This document shows positions 26,019 to 41,000 of a stretch of DNA of 64,000 nt, in pieces; the first letter of the stretch is position 1; every line of letters starts with the position of its first letter. The DNA comes from Larus michahellis (Eukaryota > Chordata > Aves > Charadriiformes > Laridae). The notes under the pieces are model-generated. The model made no database searches and was not told the DNA's origin. It was given only the letters and a program-made list of their open reading frames with translations. Location: contig NC_133896.1 of NCBI RefSeq assembly GCF_964199755.1, forward strand, positions 99,322,549-99,386,548, given 5' to 3'. Both the position numbers and the translations under genes were made by a program.

Positions 26019-29000
26019 CTGAAATAAATCAAAATTAGTCCAATTAAGACTGGCAAAGCAATCTTCATCTCTACAGCATCTTTTTTTCCTTCAGGACTTA
26101 CATTCTCCACTACTAACAGCTTAAATGGACTTCAGGAGGAACCACCACAAGAACTTGTGACGATGATGATGAGCAAACTGAGAGGAGTTGTTACCAAGCC
26201 TAAGCAACTAGGACAGCTGTTTAACAGCCTTCCTCCTGAGAGCCCCCACGGGTGGTAGTAAGGGGTAAAATATTCTCCACAGGGCACCAAGTTTACTGCA
26301 AAGATAATACTGGGACAATTAAATGAACTCTCATCTCCCTTGAAAAGAGTTTGTATACTTAAGAGGAAAACTAGCAAAGACAAGAGCTCACATTATTTAA
26401 ATAGGAAATGCTTGCAAAATTTCTGATGGCAGCAGTTTAATCATCTGCCTTTTTGATGGGCTAGACACATAAAAAGAGACTCTACTATACTCTCAGCTAC
26501 ACCCCAAACTTTTGCCCAACTGTAACACAATATGCAGTTACAGAACAGTGTTAGTCTTTCCTCTCTACCCTGTGAGTGTGGAAACTGCAGTCATGTTGGC
26601 ATTATTTGAAGGGGGGTGGGGACGGTACTGGGCTTGCTGGTGCGGTGCCAGGGCATAGTTGCTCAGCACTTGTGGGGGAGTGTGCCAGTACTTCTGAGAG
26701 CCAGAAGGCACACCACATCTCAAGAGTCAAAACTACACACACGACTCCCTCTCTGAAATGCTTATACACAATGCACGCAGCATGGGGAATAAGCAGGAAG
26801 AGCTGGAGATCTGTGTGCGGTTGCAGGGCCACGATCTCATTGCAATTACTGAGACGTGGTGGGACAGCTCACATGACTGGAATGCTGTCATGGATGGCTA
26901 CGTTCTTTTCAGGAAAGACAGACCAGCGAGGCGTGGTGCTATGTGAGAGAGCATTTGGAATGCATCGAGCTCCCACTTGGGGTGGATGAAGAGAGGGTTG
27001 AGAGCTTATGGGTAAGGATTAAGGGGCAGGCAAATATGAGGGACACTGTTGTGGGTGTTTATTACAGGCCACCTGATCAGGATGGGGAAGCTGATGAGGC
27101 TTTCTACAGACAGCTGAAGGTAGCCTCGCAATCGCAGGCCTTGGTTCTAATGGGGGACTTCAATCACCCCAATATCTGCTGGGAGGACCACACAGCCAGG
27201 CATGCACAGTCCAGGAGGCTCCTCCAGTGCGTTGATGATAACTTTTTGACACAGGTGGTGCAGGAGGCAACAAGGAGAGGAGCACTTCTGGACCTGGTAC
27301 TGACAAACACAGAGGGACTGGTGGAGGACATTAAGGTTGGGGGCAACCTAGGTTGTAGTGATCATGAAATGATAGAGTTCAGGATCATGGGAACTACGCA
27401 CAAAACATCAAGAAGTAAAATTACAACCTTGTATTTCAGGAGGGCTAACTTTGACCTCTTCAAGAAACTGCTTGGAGAGATCCCGTGGGCTAGGGCTCTG
27501 GAAGGCAAAGAGGCTCAAGAAAGCTGGTTGGTATTCAAAGACCAATTCCTCCAAGCCCAGGATCGGTGCATCCCTAAGAGAAAGAAATCAGCGAAGGGAC
27601 GCAGGAGACCTGCATGGTTGAGCAGGGAGCTTCTGAAAAAGCTCAAGTGGAAGAAGGAAGTCTACAGTAAGTGGAAGAATGAACTGACCCCTTGGGAGGG
27701 TTACAGGAATGCCACCAGAGCGTGCAGGGATGAGACGAGGGAAGCCAAGGCCGCCCTGGAATTAAACCTGGCAAGGGATGTCAAGCTCAACAAGAAGGGC
27801 TTCTACAAGTATATTGGAAGCAAAAGGAAGACCAGAGAAGTTGTGGGCCCACTGTTGAATGAGACAGGAGCCACGGTGACGGAGGATGCGGAGAAGACAG
27901 AGTTACTGAATGCCTTCTTTGCTTCGGTCTTTACTGCTCAGACCAGCCCTCAGGAGACCCAGGCTTTGGAGAAAGTAACAGGGAAAGAGGAAGACCGAGT
28001 TCCTTCCAAGTTGATCGAGTGAAGGATCAGTTAGGTCAATTAGATATTCACAAGTCCATGGGCCCTGATGGGATGCACCTGAGAGTGCTGAGGGAGCTGG
28101 CAGAAGTCATTGCTGGGCCACTCTCCATCATCTTTGAAAGGTCCTGGAGACCAGCCAAGCTGCTTGAGGACTGGGGGAAAGCCAATGTCACTCCAGTCTT
28201 CAAAAAAGGCAAGAAGGAGGACCCGGGGAACTACAGGCCGGTCAGCCTCACCTCCATCCCTGGAAAGATGATGGAACAGCTCGTTCTGGATGTCATCTCA
28301 AGGCATGTGGAGGAAAAGAAAGCTATCAGAAGTACTCAACATGGATTCACCAAGGGGAAATCATGTCTGACTAATCTGATAGCCTTCTATGATGGCATGA
28401 CTGGATGGATAGATGAGGGGAGGATGGTAGATGTGGTCTACCTTGACTTAAGCAAGGCGTTCGACACAGTCTCCCACAGCATCCTCATAGGGAAGCTTAG
28501 GAAGAGTGGGTTAGATGAACGGACAGTAAGGTGGATAGATAACTGGTTGAAAGACAGAGCTCAGAGGGTAGTGATTAGGGGCTCAGAGTCTAGTTGGAGG
28601 TCAGTGACAAGTGGTGTTCCCCAGGGGTCAGTACTGGGTCCAGTCCTCTTCAATATATTCATCAATGACCTGGATGAGGGGATCGAGTGCACCCTCAGCA
28701 AGTTTGCTGATGACACAAAGCTGTGGGGGGTGGCTGACACACCGGAGGGCTGTGCCGCCATACAGAGAGACCTGGACAGGCTGGAGATTTGAGCAGAGAG
28801 GAACCTTATGAAATTCAACAAGGACAAGTGTAGGGTGCTGCACCTGGGGAGGAATAACCCCATGCACCAGTACAGGCTGGGGGCTGACCTGCGGGTGAGC
28901 ACCTCAGTGGAAAGAGACCTGGGAGTCCTGGTGGACAACAAGGTGACCATGAGCCAGCAATGTTCCCTCGTGGCCAAGGCCAATGGCATCCTGGGGTGCC

Positions 29001-32000
29001 TCAAGAAGAGTGTGGCCAGCAGGTCCAGGGAGGTCATCCTCCCCCTCACTCTGCCTTGGTGAGGCCGCGCCTGGAGTACCGTGTCCAGTTCTGGGCTCCC
29101 CAGTTCAAGAAGGACAGGGAACTGCTAGAGAAGGTGCAGCAAAGGGCTACCAAGATGATGAGGGGACTGGAACACCTCTCTGATGAAGAAAGGCTGAGGG
29201 ATTTGGGTATCTTCAGTCTGGAAAAAAGACGGCTGAGGGGGGACCTTATCAACGCTTATAAATACTTAAAGGGTGGGTGTCAGGAGGATGGGGCCAGGCT
29301 CTTTTCAGTGGTGCCCAGCGACAGGACAAGAGGTAACGGGCACAAACTTGAGCATAGGAAGTTCCACTTAAACATAAGGAGGAACTTCTTTACTTTGAGG
29401 GTGATGGAGCACTGGAACAGGCTGCCCAGAGAGGTGGTGGAGTCTCCAACTCTGGAGACATTCCAAACCCGCCTGGATGAGTTCCTGTGCAACCTGCTCT
29501 AAGATGACCCTGCTCTGGCAGGGGGGTTGGACTAGATGATCTCCAGAGGTCCCTTCCAACCCTATGATTCTATGATTAAACCCCAATGGTCAGGCTTCAG
29601 ATTATAGCTCAGGATCCTCAGTACAAAAGGTCCAGTAAGGTATGTTTACTGGCTACATTAGATACACTAGTAATGATGTAATGATTAAGGAAGTAATTTC
29701 AAATGCAGAAGGGATGTATTTAAACACAGACAGACTCATCTGCATGCTGTCCAGTAAGTTAGAAATTGGCAAACATGGGAACTTATCGTATCATAAAGCA
29801 AAATTATGCCATAGAGAAAGGCAGGCCTTCCTTAAGAGTTACAGAAAATAAATCAGGATTTTGGGTAAGAGCTGACCTCGCACAGCACTGGGGAGAAGAT
29901 CTTACAAAAAGCTTAAGATTCATGGGGAAATCCAAAGGACTGCTATAATTTCAAAAGTAACTAAGAACTCTGAAGACTGCAATTCAACATTACCTTTGCA
30001 CTTCAATCGTTCCCATGGTTTCATATGCAAAATCACATTTGTTATCGATCTCAATGGCCTTGCTTATGAGTTCTAACCCTTTGTCTAAATCTTGCTTCCA
30101 CTGGAGCTGAAGTAAACTGGAAGAAAAAGAGAAAATTTAGAACAAACTTCACATATTCCTCCCGTAACCAAGATCATGCAAGCCAAAAATAGATCCCAAA
30201 TGTTTCTAATTCCTAATGCAAGGTCAACAGTAATTTCACTGCTCTTAAAAAATGTATATGTGAAAGTCATTTTCAATAAGCTATGTTAACAGTTTATGAG
30301 TCTAAAGACAAATTCCTCTCAAGACAACTTGCTACAAGTTGTTTTACAAAAGAGAAAATTTCAGCACCAAGCTTAAATTAAATGGGGCAAAAGTAAGAGT
30401 CATGTACTTCAAGTAGATACTCAATTAGGAATGAACACTAATAAAACTTTACTGAAACTTAATTTACAGTTCAGTCAAGAGAAACTATAGAAGTACATTT
30501 AACAGCACTAAGCTGTTTTCACATGGTTATTTCTCCTGGCTAAACTCCCAAATACAAACATTCAATTAGGGTTTATTCATCTAAACGTGCCTACTGCTCT
30601 TGACCAAAAAGATTGCAAACTCAATACATACCCTTTATGAACATATGTAGTGGCATTGTCTGGCTCAAGGTCAATGCATTTATCATACATTTCATCAGCC
30701 TTGCCAAACTGCTGTTGATCAGTTAGTGCCTGCATCAAAAGAGAAGCCTATATGTCAATACGCAACCAAAACATGTGCTCCGCACTAGGCTAGTTGTTGT
30801 AACACTAATTAAAACTATATTCATGATGTGAGATTGAATATAGCTATCTTATTGAAAGGCAGGCTAGGCACACCAGTTGCCAGAGTTAAGTTTCAGAATT
30901 GAGGCTTTGTAGAAGAAAGCTGCTAGGCTTTAAGTGCAAAAATTACTGATCACAGTACCGTCTGCAGTGGGAGATCCACAAGCAACATGGTAAGCATACT
31001 CCAAGTAAAAACTGCTCTAAGAACTCTGTACCTGCACATCTCAACTTCTTCCTTTTTCAAATATACTTCTTTCAAAAGAAGAAATGGATCCATACGGCCT
31101 ACCTACTTAAAACCAGAACACCGCATGCTTCACACTAGAACCAGCAGTATGTTTTCTAGGAGAAAAAGTGACAGTCTCCCGTTTCAAGTGTACTCTGAAG
31201 ATTTGTACTAAACTCTGCTTGACCAGTATATGGCATTTGTAGCAGAACAAAACTGTTACCCTAGTTCCATACATTTAACTCCCCAATTACCTAGAGAATC
31301 CCTGACGTCCATCAAGTGAGATGCCACACACATGCAGGAATTCAGGGGGAAGGTGTATGCCAGACCTCTGTCTCCTAATAACCACCACCCCTGACACTCA
31401 TCACTTATATTCTTATCCCCCAATTCCTCTCTACCCCAAAACACTCATACCCATAAATTCAGGTAGCTTATTAAAGACAGCATGTGTTATCTCAGAACTT
31501 ATTCTCAAAGATCTTCATATATTATTTGAAGAAATGTATGCTATCCAAGATAAAAGGTGCAAGAAAATACAACATTTTCTTTAAGACAGAGAAAAATGTA
31601 CCTGAGCATAGAGTGCATAGCCTTCAGCACACTTCGGAAATTTTTTTATGACATCTTCAAAGCCTTTCATGGCTACTTGCACAGGCAAAGGATTATTTCC
31701 TGTATAAGCTTGGCGATACTATTCAAGACAGAAAAAGGAAAAAAAAGAAAAAGGAAAAAAAAATGAAACAACCGCACAAGGAAAAAAAAAAGCACCTCTT
31801 CAGACCTCCACCCACTTCCCCAAGACATGCATGCATCACAACAATTACAGCTTCCACAATACGACATGCCTGTATGTTCTACCAAATCTGTTCTTAGGAA
31901 CCTACCATGTGTCCAAGTCTCTGGTAGAGTGGACTTGGAGAGGAGAAAGAAGGAAGCCATAAGGCCTGATAGTTACCAATAGCCTCCCTCTATTTCAAAA

Positions 32001-35000
32001 GCCTAGAAATTCCAAGCCTAGATTTCCTCCTTGTTCACACCATGCAAAGCTGTTCTCAGAAGATTCCTGCACACAGAGGCATTGTACTAGCTTGAAAGTT
32101 TGCTTTCAATTTATTGAAGACAATAATTTTCCACAACATTGAGAGTTTATTTAAATCAATTTTATGTGATAAAATTAGAGCAAAGATTTGCGTTCCTCTA
32201 CCGCAAAACAGAAGTGATGACCTACTGTTTGAATAACAATCATTGCAAAATGAAAGTGGAAAACCTTTACTCCAACTGAAGAAACGTTTTCATTATTTCT
32301 TTACCTTATTATTAAAAGATATCAAGGTGTTTGTTGCCCTACTTTTCCAATAAATGGGAATAAAACAGAGAAACACAGTATGTTTTCAAGAGTTCTTTAA
32401 AAAGAAAAAGCACCCAGATAAACACCAGCATGTTACCTACCAAGGCGAAACATTTCTGTGCTTGAGCCAAGGCAGAATCGGGTCGCAATCGGATACATTC
32501 ATCAAAGTCTTCCACAGCCTCTTCAATTTGGTCAAGCAGGATTTTCAGCTAGCCAGAATGAAAGAAAATCCTATCTCTGTATTTAATCCGTGCTTCAGAT
32601 GCTTAAGTGATAATTCAGTTAGCATCAGTTACCCATATCATCTCCAGTTCAGTTTTAGAACTGCCTAGAAACCCACAAAACCCATGACTAAAAATCACTG
32701 CCATAAAATAACAGAGCCACCAGTGAAACTTTGGCCTCATGCACAAAAAGGCAATGTCCATGTGTAAGGGATTGAGAATGCTTGCATTTTAGACTGTTGC
32801 CATCACTGCTTTAGCATTATGTCCAGTCTCCAAAACTATGCTATATTTTCTCAAGTCGCTTTGCCTTGCTGTAGTTAATGTCTGTGGACTATTTGGATGT
32901 CAAAACATTTTGCCTTTCCCAGCTTGCATTTCAACTTTTTTTTTTTTTAATATTCTCATGCCTCCACAAGAGAGGAGCTCACTTCATCATTCTCTTACTT
33001 TACTGTGAAGCTACTGTAAAACACTAATTTTTCAATCTGCAGAAAATTTTCATTCCCTTCAACCAACAGGTAACGCCATTTTTATTTCTGAGCACAAAAA
33101 AGGTCTAACGAATTCATGGAGAGAGGCACTTGATCTGTGGAAGTCTTCCTTATGAATATGACTTAGCATATCTGCACATGGTAGTGTCTCCTTTTTCTTC
33201 CAGCATCTTTTATATTACCGTTCAGTGGAAGCAGGCCTTTCTATGCCTAGAAATTAGTTAAGGACACAGCAGTGTCACAAGCCAGAGCGGGAGGAGCTGA
33301 ACAGATACAAGTCCAGGCCACAGTGTTGCAGATGGCGAGTTATCAGGAACACATGTTACATCTGCTGTAACAAAGTTTCCTTCTATGCGGCTGCTGCTCT
33401 GCCATATCAGGCCCCTTCATGGAGCAGCTTCTATCTGCTGTAAACGTATACAAGCCCCTAGTGCTTTTTAGTCAGAGTTCATATCGATTTGTGTTCTTTC
33501 CTATAGCTACAGAAATAAACTGCTTCTGCCTGACCTGAACCTGCAAGTTAGACCGTATGTTTATTCTGCAAGAGTTCCAAATTAGGAGTTCGTGTTTTTC
33601 TCCCACAAACAGTACAAAGTGTCTCTGATGATGTACTGATCTTTATTTTTCTTTTAGTATAAATTGAAATATTCAAGTATTGGGACAAAATCTCTAATGT
33701 TTCTTACTTGTCCTCGATGGTGGTAAACATCTGCATTCTGAGGGTCAATATCAGCAGCCATGTTAAAGTCTTGAGTGGACAGCACAGGTTGCTGCTGCTG
33801 CATATACATACTTCCTCGTTTGATCAGAGCATTAGCTCGGAGCTGTAAAAAAGAGTTTGAAGAAGCATTAGCCACTCCAACATTCCTCCAGATTTAAGGC
33901 TTTGTTACAATTACAGTAAATTTTTCATTTGACTAGTTTCTCCCACTGACAGAATTAATTCATTCTAAGCAGGAATAAATTTCATATTGACTCTAAACGA
34001 TCAACTCCCTCGCTTAATTTCAAATATGTCAGCCTGTGCTTCCACCTCAGTGGATTTTCAACCCCCCAAAAATCCTTTAGAAGACAGGTTCCCTATGCTT
34101 ACAAATAGATCATCATTTTCTGAAGCACTTCAATATGCAAGTACAATTAATGTTTTTTCTCTTATTTATGAGCTGATTTTTCAGACTAGATAAGCCTCCG
34201 ATTCATTTAACTTCCTCTGTACTTTAGCTTGTACTACTTAGCACAGCTGTCTCAAAAATAAACCAGCCCTTGAAAAACAATTTGTCAGGAATAAAAAGAC
34301 AAAGTGGTAAACAAACCAGAACACTCCCATTAAAGTATCTGAAAACTTGGAAAAACAAGCTCTTGAACTAGACTGCAAGTTTATCATCTAACTTCTACAT
34401 TTTCTCAATCCAAACTTCAATCCAGCTGTGATAGATTCTTACCTTCACATTTGCATCTTCCATGCTGATGACCTGATCTAGGTCTGGTTTGGCAGCATTT
34501 GCATTGCCAATAAGTAAGTAGAAAGTAGCTCGCAGAAGCAAAGCTTCTGCCATGTATTTTCCCTTTGCTTCAATTTCTTTTGTGCTTTCACTGATAATTT
34601 TGTCATAGTTCTCTTCTTCCATATATTGTTTTGCTCTCAAATAGCCAGAGCTGTAAATGATGTAAGAACAGTTGTATATACACACGCATTTACTGAACAC
34701 TGCAATTTCAATTCAGACTATTCATTAACTCATAACAAATACTAACTTTTGCCATATTCGGTTACAACACCAGCATCGTAAGTAAAGTCACAAATATTCC
34801 TGGATGGAGCCATCACAGACTGAAAACAATTTAGACCAAAAAACGCCCAAATGACATTGGAAATAAAGAAGAAACACGTTTTAAAGGTCCTGAACTTGAG
34901 CTTCATTTGTCCCTTGAAATTTTTTTTCACATTAAGGACAGCGATGATCTCTGCCTTACAAGAGGTCTGGGATGGAATTCCAGCTCAGAAAAGTGAAATA

Positions 35001-38000
35001 TTAAAACCAGCAATGTGCAGTTTATACATTGAAGCAAGGATTTCACAGCAAAAATGACAGTAAGCACTGCCTTGTCCTCAGCTAAGCGTCCTGGATTCAG
35101 TGAATCTGCCTGTACATCAGGACAGTCTGTCTTACTTTTAAAAAAAAAATCATAACGTTGTACCAATGGTTTCCATACTGACAGCAATGATATCTTCCAA
35201 AAATAAACTGGAAAACAGCATAGTAAGTTAAAGGAACACCTATGTGGTACTCAAACTCCACTTGAAAAAAAGCTGAAGCTTTTTCTTTATCAGAACAGAC
35301 CTCACATTTATATGCAATTTGGTTCCAGAAAGATCCAACACCTTTCAGCCTCAGTTGCTGTAAATTCATCGTTTTGTTAACAGAGACCCTTTTCCTAGAT
35401 TGTCTTCTCCCTTTCAATCCAAAGACTAACTTGCTCTCTTTCTTGGAAACTCTCTCTCAGTATAAAACATTCCTCTCTGCAGAAGCATCACTCAGCACCA
35501 TCTCCTAAATTTTACTATGGTACTGTAATAAATATTCTGCAGATCTTCCCAATCTTAGTGCCCTTTCTCTGTTTAGTGGATCAAGGACACCTCCAGTTTG
35601 GAACTAGCCACTCAGTTTTTATAAAAGTTTCATTTTTAATACTGTTCTCATTTCATAGGCTCACTTTATTACCACAGAATTTCCCATGCCAGGTACTATA
35701 AAAACCAACAGCAAGTTAACACTGAGCAGAATATCAAAATCACTGAAAACTTAATTCCAATACCAAACAATTCCCAACTGTACTGTACTCACTTTTCTTT
35801 TACTTCAGAAGCCTCTCCCTCCTTATCCTTATCTTCATCTGATTTCTCACCCTTAAGCAAAGGTTGGGAGATTATATCATCTGTGAAAGAACTGAAGTAG
35901 GATTTAATGAACTGTGGTGAGGGCATCAGAGGCTCACGATTCTGAAACAAATAAATGTTATTTCAAGTCATTAGATGGCAAGATCACATGGTAAATATGG
36001 AAATGGATAAACAACTACAAAAAAAAAATCACTCATAAAAGAACCAATGTATGACTTTCCATTATCTCATTTGATAGTCTGATATTTTTGATCTGGCAGT
36101 TTGACATTTAGGAATTATTTAAGCTTCAGATCACAATGCAATACCGATCACCAGTAGAAATAAAGTGAAGATAATCAAACGAGAAGGGAGATAGTATCTT
36201 TCTGCACGTGTGGCTAGAAATGAGGACTCTTAAGATATCGTAAGACATTGGGTAGAGGCACTAAAGCAGTATGCATGCACAGAAATTGGGTGGAAAATGC
36301 AAGCTGGCAGTTTAACCGTGAGCCTGAATTCAAATATTCTGAATGGCAATTTGCCCTGTTCTCCAACTTGTCCTAGAGAAGCTGCTCTCTATCACTACAA
36401 TGGAGACTAATGAGGCGAGATCCTAATTCTACATGGAGCTTGGCCCAGATACTACATGTTTTACTTGAAGTCCCAGAAGTAACATCTCTCAGGTACAAAA
36501 TCCAAGAAATATTTCTTGCTCAAAATGAACACTGCACAAAAGAATTATAATTCAAAGTCTCCTGCAAGAAAAGTCTGAATGCACTCTTCTGAACTCTTTA
36601 TTAAGGTACACCATAATACTGCCTAGTTGAAGCACACCTATTTGATGATGCTACCACCACCACACTAATAGCACAATTCATTTTTTGGTAGCTCAACATC
36701 ACAGCTTTATTTGAGGTTCTACAGGAAAGAAATTCAGCATCTCAAAACCAACACTGAGTTCAGTACTTCAACGATTGTCACAAAAACAAGGCAGGAATGA
36801 TTTAATAACAAGCAAAAATGTTGTAACGTCTGTCCCAACTTTTTTGTAAACCTACAGCCACTTAAAATGACTGCTCCTGGCTACCCCTACATTTCCACAG
36901 GTCTCTTTTCTGCAGTTTCCAAACATTAACACAACGACAACTGAGTGCCAAAACAGTAAAGTACAAGTATGAGCACCTATTTACAGAAATAGAACAGAAA
37001 CAGCCTGCAACTGAATGCCACAAGTAATCTGTGGCAGTTGGGAGATGAAGGCATATTTTTCAAGACAGAATCAGGAAGTCTAACCACTAATAAAAAGATG
37101 CGACTTTGCACTGCATCATTTTTTTTTTTAAGCAATGCTTTTTTGCTTCTCTTATTCTTTTTAAAAGAAAACCAAACCAAATCAAAACAAACAAACAAAA
37201 AAAATCCAACAAAAAAAACCAAACACAAACCACAACCTTAAAACTGTATTATTTTGCCCCTTTCTAAAACTTAGGAATTCTGGTGTCAACTTAATCTTTC
37301 CTACATGAAATTTCTATTTATAAAACCAAGAATAACTTGTGGGGACAAGTCTTCAATCATCCTCCTTCTCATTTTAAGCTATTCATTATGAATGGAACCA
37401 ACATTTTTACATATTCTCAACTACTATTTATAAATCTTCCTATCTCAACACACATACCTGACTCAACCACCTGATGTGCAACTGAAAATTTGGTTACTGC
37501 TGTTCCAACATGTCCTGTTTCCATTATGTTGCAAGTCCAGAAAAGCCCCATGTAGGGCAGCACACCAACTTAGGGTGTCTCCTGAATGTCATAAAAAATT
37601 TGATTATTAAAGGCAAACAATCAGTAGAAATAGACCTCTTTTCCCTAATGAGGTTTCAAAAACTTTGGACAGGTCCCAAAGGAAAACACCACCAGTAAAA
37701 TGGTAGTTTTGTACAAAACCATTTGTGTCGACTCTTACAATTCAGCAGATGAAGACAGTGACTTGCTTACAATTGACAGAACGCCAACAATCAACATTTC
37801 AACAACCAGTCAGGTGAAATCAGAATTTGTCAGCAATATCACAAGTCCTACCTTGTATTTCTCTTTGGCCTTTTCTTTTCCAAGGAGTTTAAGAACTTTA
37901 TCAGCTAGTAACATACTTTGCTGGTTTTGGAAGGCTTCTAAAATGCAGACTGCAGTGACGTCTAGGAAACAACATACAAAAGTCAGACTAAAGACAAATT

Positions 38001-41000
38001 CTGTTAGTCACTGGAGTACACTAACATGTGCCATTGTTACAGTGAGTCACTGCAAAACTAGTACATGTCCTCTTCAGGGTAAAAACCTCTGTTTCCAGTT
38101 TGCTGTATTTACCATGTTTTCCAAGATGCAAATTTGCATCCAAAATGATCTTGTGATAAAAGGACTTCGTGACACTGAATGAAAGAAATTACACTTATTT
38201 TTATCTAGAGACAAACATGCTTAGATGAACAGTGAAAATGTCTACCTCCAGCAGGGACTTTCACCATTTTGAAACTTTGAGGACAGCAATTATGTTCATA
38301 TTATGTTTGCATCAAAAGTGCTAAGACAGCTTCTCTTCTGGGACTGATCCTAATTTTCTACTTTGAAAATTCACATTCAGTCCCATCATATCTTGCTTCT
38401 TCCTCAGTTTAAGAAATCTTCCCGTATTATATCTCAAATTTTTCTGCTCACCTCTGGGACTTTGGAATGGAGCAAGTGTAACAGAAATACCTTGTTGGCC
38501 CATTTAAAGTGCTAGCCCATATCACATCACTTTCATTCACACATAGACACCTCTGCAAATCTTAACCCATTGCTGCCCAAATCATGCTTTGCAGTGTGAA
38601 ATGTGCTCTTATGGTAAATTAACATTATTCTATGGGTCTTCTAGTTAATGCAATACTACTACTGATTTTTCCTGTTTAATTTTCACTTAAGCATCAGTGA
38701 AGATGAACAGAGTTTGGACTTGAAATTCAAACACTGTGAATACACTTGAAAAGCAAGTATTTTACGCTGGAGTTTTAGCATAGTTACTGTAATTCTACAC
38801 TGCTATAGGTACTATTATGCCATCATTTACACAGAATCTCCCCACAACTCTGGCTGGTATAGTCAAGAACATTGGAGTCCCCGGGAAAATATGCTACACC
38901 CAGAAAGAGCGTGAAAGTGTGCAGTAATACCGTGCTATATGATCTTAGCAGACATGGTTTGCCTAAAGCAGGCAGATGTAAACTAGTGCCTGGACTTGGG
39001 TGAAGCAGCAACGTTTTCCCAAATTATACTACCAGGGATCACTGGAGGGCATTCTTGCTGGTCGTGGGGGGATGTTTTGTGGTTTTATTTGGTTTTGCTT
39101 TCCTCCACTATATGGACATACCCTAGTCCTGGGATTTTACTGGCCGTATGCGGTTGGCAGGTAAAAGCGGTATTGTATTAGAAAACCAGTGTAGTTCAAA
39201 AAAGGTAAGTAATTTTCAGATCTGAAAAATCCAAGCTAAAAATCAAACACAAATCAAGGTTTAAAATAATTGCTACAAACATCACTGCTACAAACATTAA
39301 AAAGGAGTTACATTTAAAAGCTATCCTACTATGGCAGGGACACGATCTTTCTTGGGGCTTTTATCATCTGCCAGCTTATCGCAACTACACGAGGTTTAGA
39401 TTTTATTATAGCACCCAAAGTGCCGCTGTTAGTTAATTAATGATTGCAAAGGACTACAACAAATGACCGAAGTAGTCCTTTTCTAGTCACTATGGTCTTA
39501 CAGGGCAGAAAGGCATTCTGCCAGCACATAAATAAATAGATAGATAAATAAAATTTCCACAGCTTATTTAACTTCTAATTTAGCAGACCTAGTTCTTAGC
39601 TGTTACACATAATGAAATTAATTTAACAGTTAGGCTTGCCAATCAGAGCATTGCCTTATCTTCTGTCCTTCTTTGATAATGAGCACAGCTGAAAATTCCA
39701 TTTGCCTTTTAATCTTACATCAGCAGCAATGATTTCACTTGATGAAATTTAAATGGGTCCTTTCAAGCAGTGTCCCTTAGTTCAAAATGGCTCTCAGACA
39801 ACACACCTGACCTGTAGTTCTCCTTAATTTTCCATGAATTCTCAGTCACATCTTCCTCACACTTCAAAATATATTCTGTTAGGAATAGTATTTGGAAGGA
39901 TTTGACACAGTAGTTTTTGCCAAATACATAGTGTTAATATTAAAAAAAAAAGTTAAACCTGTTCCAATTTTCCTTAACAGTTATACATCAGAATGAAATG
40001 TTACTGAAGCTGTTTTCCCTTTAATACCTGCCAAATGCATTTAAATGACTGTAATACTCTTGTTTCTGACCATGTACCTCCACCTCCACAAACACCTTGA
40101 TTTCTGTAGTAGTACCGTTTCTCTAAAACAAACAGCAAAAAAAGTGTGTTTACTGTATGTAAGCAGAATGACTATTGTCTGGGTTATACACTCAGCATGT
40201 TAGACAAATTCTATTCTAAAGTTTAGGGAGTTTCCTGGAAAAAGAATACCTTGAATGGCTACAGTAACATAAATTTCTCAGCAGTTATTTCAGATGTAAG
40301 CAGATGACAGCTTGAAAAATGGGAAAAGGTTTCTTCTTACAAGAGAAGAAAATGTATTTGCAGTAGCTATGAATGGTTTAAATAAATAATTCTGTATTAC
40401 TGTAGTTACAGAAGTAAAAACAAAACAATCCCATAAGTTACCATCTCCAAAACGCCTGAACTAATTCCACTTTTAAGTATACATGTCAAGAGACACTCAC
40501 CTTCTAAACATTCCTTCTTATTGTCTAGCTTCTCATGAGCCTTCGCACGTCTGAAGAGAGCTTTTACATATTTAGGATTAAGCTCAACAGCCTTTGTGCA
40601 GTCTTGTGCCACTTCTGTATATTTTTGCTGTGGGTAGAAAAACAACACAATGAGAGAGGCCCTACTCAGCTGCATTATATTAGCTTTCCACTACCAACTC
40701 CAGGGTCATGCCCACCTAACAGTAGCTGCAGTTCCCAGGGCTCTGGTTCTACCTGCTTGCTTCTATTGCTGCAAGTTTCTCAGTAAGAAACTGCCAGGCA
40801 CCACTGGAAGCCACCTGCACCAGAAGAGCCACAAAACAGAAAAGGAATTCCTACAGAAAAACGAAACCAGACAGTTGTACAAAGCACATGGGAGAAGATA
40901 ATGAGTTGATGTGAAGATGCTCGCAGGAGGTAACATTGGGACTGAAAGACTGGTACAAAACAAATAAGAAAAAAAAAAGATGAAAGCATAATGAAAACCA

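Larger units (their letters stand above)
26608..29578 (+). mobile_element. Large CR1 LINE (EN-RT ORF2) in the last TOMM70 intron
   Basis: A 5'-truncated but long CR1, antisense to TOMM70. It begins in the region before ORF2; ORF2 opens near 26758 with [18 protein letters not shown] and the endonuclease blocks [14 protein letters not shown] and [14 protein letters not shown]. The reverse transcriptase follows: [70 protein letters not shown] and the catalytic FADDTK block near 28703. The C-terminal region reaches the stop at 29500-29502. The 3' tail is CCTATGATTCTATGATT. Reading is broken about four times: a frame change near 26940, a TGA with frame change near 28020, TGA in place of Trp at 28790-28792, and a frame change near 29045. 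It cannot make full ORF2 now. High readability suggests a comparatively young insertion. Confidence 0.95.

Noticed and set aside
28561-29252. Minus-strand open frames of up to 162 codons
   Set aside because: They are antisense shadows of the CR1 reverse transcriptase region.
34742-34930. First read as a TOMM70 exon with a damaged donor (AAAAGTTAGT)
   Set aside because: Phase analysis shows exon 5 (ending AA) joins exon 6 (starting C) as Asn275, giving VKENSGYLRAK as in human, so no exon is needed here. It is kept only as a poison-exon candidate.
37700-38182. 160-codon plus-strand open frame
   Set aside because: It lies antisense to TOMM70 exon 4 and its flanks; the translation is Ser/Thr-rich without family features.
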